A stretch of DNA of 23,252 bases from an uncultured Faecalibacterium sp. (lineage in GTDB: Bacteria > Bacillota > Clostridia > Oscillospirales > Ruminococcaceae): positions 1 to 23,252 of the forward strand of contig CAKSWQ010000034.1 of NCBI GenBank assembly GCA_934512105.1, in the 5' to 3' direction. The position numbers and the translations under genes are program-made. How positions within the stretch are numbered: position 1 is the first letter of the stretch; every line of letters starts with the position of its first letter. Below are positions 22,039 to 23,252 of the stretch, piece after piece. Under the pieces are notes generated by a model that had not been told where the DNA came from, ran no database searches, and saw only the letters and a list, made by a program, of their open reading frames with translations.

Positions 22039-22521
22039 ATGGAGATCCGCAATGCGGCCATGGACGATTTACAGGCCATTGCCGCCGTGGAGACAGCCTG
22101 TTTTCCGGCAGCGGAGGCTGCCACGGCCGGGGAATTTGCCGGGCGGCTGGCACACTATGCCGGTCATTTCTGGCTGCTGTTTGAACAGGGGGAGCTGGTG
22201 GCTTTTGTGGACGGCTTTTGCACCGACACGTCCGACCTGACCGATGAGATGTACGCAGATGCCGCCCTGCATGATGAAAGCGGCGCATGGCAGATGATCT
22301 TTGGGGTGAACACCCTCCCGCGCTGCCGCCGCCGGGGCTATGCCGGGCTGCTGCTGCAAAGAGCCATCGCAGATGCCCGCGCGCAGGGACGCAAGGGACT
22401 GGTGCTGACCTGCAAGGAGAAACTTTTGCACTATTACGCAAAGTTCGGTTTTGTGAACGAGGGCGTTTCCGGCTCCACCCACGGCGGGGTGGTGTGGTAT
22501 CAGATGCGGCTGCGGTTCTGA
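22039..22521 (+). CDS. GNAT family N-acetyltransferase
   Basis: A predicted acetyl-CoA-dependent acetyltransferase of 160 residues. It opens with the GNAT beta1-alpha1 pattern MEIRNAAMDDLQAIAAVETA. The acetyl-CoA pyrophosphate loop is RCRRRGYAGLLL (R98-R-G-Y-A102), after the beta4 strand MIFGVNTLP. The C-terminal YYAKFGFVNEGVS is the usual alpha4/beta6-beta7 region. ATG 22039 follows GAGGGGAG (22026-22033); the frame extends to 21979 but would overlap the promoter. It stands alone and its stop is directly followed by family B copy 3. The substrate (small amine, peptide or protein) is not evident. Confidence 0.92.
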   Translation: MEIRNAAMDDLQAIAAVETACFPAAEAATAGEFAGRLAHYAGHFWLLFEQGELVAFVDGFCTDTSDLTDEMYADAALHDESGAWQMIFGVNTLPRCRRRGYAGLLLQRAIADARAQGRKGLVLTCKEKLLHYYAKFGFVNEGVSGSTHGGVVWYQMRLRF

Positions 22522-22844
22522 GGGAACGGTTTGGAATGCGCTCCGCTATCGGGTTGCGGCACCCAGCATCCGCATCGTGCCTTGGGCGGCACTTGCGTCT
22601 TGCTGGCCGCTGCCCCAACAACTCCTCCCTGTTTCCGCCACTGGCGGCGGTCGTCGTCGTTGCACTCTGCGCATAAATAGCGGAATTAGATTTTTTATTC
22701 GGGATTCAGAAAAGCCTGCGGAGCTTGTCGGGGCAAAGCCCCTCCATCTGCTAACGCAGACCGCTCTGCCGCTTAAAAGCCCCACTGGGGCTTTCATTGC
22801 TGCGCAAACGCGGGCTTTTCTGAATCCCCTTTTCACGAGAGGGG
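22522..22844 (+). repeat. Structured dispersed element, family B, expanded copy 3 (3' of GNAT gene)
   Basis: It begins at the base after the GNAT stop with GGGAACGGTTTGGAATGCGC and then TCCGCT (22542-22547), matching the start of copies 1 and 2. About 120 unrelated bases follow. The conserved block then resumes: CTCTGCGCA (22665-22673), AGCGGAA (22679-22685) and ATTTTTTATTC. The terminal hairpin is enlarged: GGGATTCAGAAAAGCCTGCG (22701-22720) pairs with its complement at 22809-22828 with one mismatch, enclosing hairpins GGGGC/GCCCC, CTGC/GCAG and AAAGCCCC/GGGGCTTT. It ends TTTTCACGAGAGGGG like the other copies. The open frames crossing it look non-coding. Confidence 0.75.
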
Positions 22845-22895
22845 TCGTGGAGGGAAGCGGCATTTGCAATTCAGACCGCCCTTTAATCATTGTAG

Positions 22896-23009
22896 CCCTT
22901 CTGTGAAAATAGCGTTTGGAGCGCTCCGCAGAGCGCGACAAACGCGAAATAAAAATATTCTTTCCGCTGAATATGTGCAGAGCGCAGCGGAGCACATTTT
23001 AAATCGTCC
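22896..23009 (-). repeat. Structured dispersed element, family B, copy 2 (3' of the tRNA genes)
   Basis: On the minus strand: GGACGATTT, AATGTGCTCCGCT, CTGCACATATTCAGCGGAAA, TATTTTTATTTCGC, then a hairpin GCGTTTGTCGCGCTC with loop TGCG and GAGCGCTCCAAACGC (two internal mismatches), then TATTTTCACAGAAGGG. The hairpin sequence differs from copy 1 almost throughout yet keeps its pairing and its loop. It lies tail to tail with copy 3, 51 bases apart, and downstream of the tRNA terminator. Confidence 0.85.
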
Positions 23010-23037
23010 CGCCCCCCGGCTGGGAACAATGCAAAAC

Positions 23038-23067
23038 AAAAAATCCCGGAAGCCGAAGCTTCCGGGA
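23038..23067 (-). terminator. Terminator of the tRNA-Gly/tRNA-Cys transcript
   Basis: On the minus strand TCCCGGAAGC, loop TTCG, GCTTCCGGGA (stem 23044-23053 with 23058-23067), followed by TTTTTTGTTTTG. The C(UUCG)G tetraloop and T run make a strong intrinsic terminator, seven bases past the tRNA-Cys 3' end. Confidence 0.96.
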
Positions 23068-23073
23068 ATCTTT

Positions 23074-23148
23074 TGGAGGTGACGACCAGATTTGAACTGG
23101 TGGATGAGGGTTTTGCAGACCCTTGCCTTACCACTTGGCCACGTCACC
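23074..23148 (-). tRNA. tRNA-Cys (GCA)
   Basis: A complete 75-nt cloverleaf on the minus strand. The acceptor GGTGACG pairs with CGTCACC, the D arm contains GGCCAAGTGGTAAGGC, and the anticodon stem AGGGT/ACCCT surrounds loop CTGCAAA with anticodon GCA. The T arm is CCAGTTCAAATCTGG. U73 is the discriminator expected for cysteine, and CCA is encoded. Confidence 0.97.
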
Positions 23149-23177
23149 ATATAAGGGAGTGATGAATACCACTCCAA

Positions 23178-23252
23178 TGGAGCGGCCGACGAGGCTCGAA
23201 CTCGCTACCTCCACCTTGGCAAGGTGGCGCTCTACCAGATGAGCTACGGCCG
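23178..23252 (-). tRNA. tRNA-Gly (GCC), first base outside the window
   Basis: On the minus strand the anticodon stem CCACC/GGTGG surrounds loop TTGCCAA, with anticodon GCC. The T arm is GCGAGTTCGAGCCTCGT-like and the 3' end is CGGCCGC, T, CCA. The 5' acceptor strand is present except for the first G, cut by the window edge. It lies 29 bases upstream of tRNA-Cys in the same transcript. Confidence 0.95.

Noticed and set aside
22546..22995. Overlapping short open frames on both strands after the GNAT gene
   Set aside because: They follow the boundaries of the repeat elements and run through the inverted arms. Similar short peptides appear from the repeat copy at 19723-19839, which shows they derive from the repeats rather than from genes.
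1..23252. CRISPR array, transposase, integrase or toxin-antitoxin pair
   Set aside because: I looked for regularly spaced direct repeats and for these protein families on both strands and found none.

Overview
The window looks like chromosomal DNA of a GC-rich Clostridia gut commensal, most likely Oscillospiraceae of the Faecalibacterium type. This assignment is an inference. It rests on strong AGGAGG-type ribosome binding sites, a CIRCE operator, a lipoprotein binding protein next to a hybrid histidine kinase, an FCD-type GntR regulator and the protein families present. I see no phage, plasmid, transposase or CRISPR. The gene content is mostly ordinary; the unusual material is in the spaces between genes.

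Layout. 1-768: the end of an unknown gene, a DUF2500 protein and a small membrane protein. 842-1549: a small heat shock protein under a CIRCE/sigma-A promoter. 1667-5617: a GntR/FCD regulator, an APC amino acid permease with a 28-bp palindromic operator over its promoter, and an M18 aminopeptidase, which suggests an amino-acid and peptide utilisation block. 5743-6213: a small secreted protein. 6346-10433 (minus strand): a lipoprotein that joins a solute-binding domain to a 5'-nucleotidase C-terminal-like domain, followed by an orphan hybrid sensor kinase and no ABC permease. This looks like a sensing pair. 10750-12764: a MATE exporter and a FUSC-like membrane protein. 13095-14147: a P1/DmpA-type peptidase. 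14273-16590 (minus): a YwaF-family membrane protein and a D,D-carboxypeptidase-like protein whose three catalytic motifs are all altered. 16771-19634: a metallophosphoesterase, glycosyltransferase-like and acyltransferase operon, probably for surface glycan modification. 19840-22521: recG (minus) and a divergent GNAT acetyltransferase. 23074-23252 (minus): tRNA-Cys and tRNA-Gly, the latter lacking only its first base.

Two families of small dispersed elements stand out. Family A (4175-4227, 12909-13068 and a solo end at 8628-8645) has 14-bp inverted ends, GGTGTAYCTGAAAA. Its two full copies lie directly upstream of the ribosome binding sites of the two peptidase genes. Family B has three copies (19723-19839 minus, 22522-22844 plus, 22896-23009 minus), each placed 3' of a gene or tRNA cluster in the same relative orientation. 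Two begin at the base after a stop codon. They share short conserved blocks, two interleaved complementary pairs (one with a compensatory change) and a variable terminal hairpin followed by TTTTCAC. Family B is the best candidate here for an undescribed structured element.

All pairing, promoter and motif statements were made by eye. No folding, alignment or database search was run.
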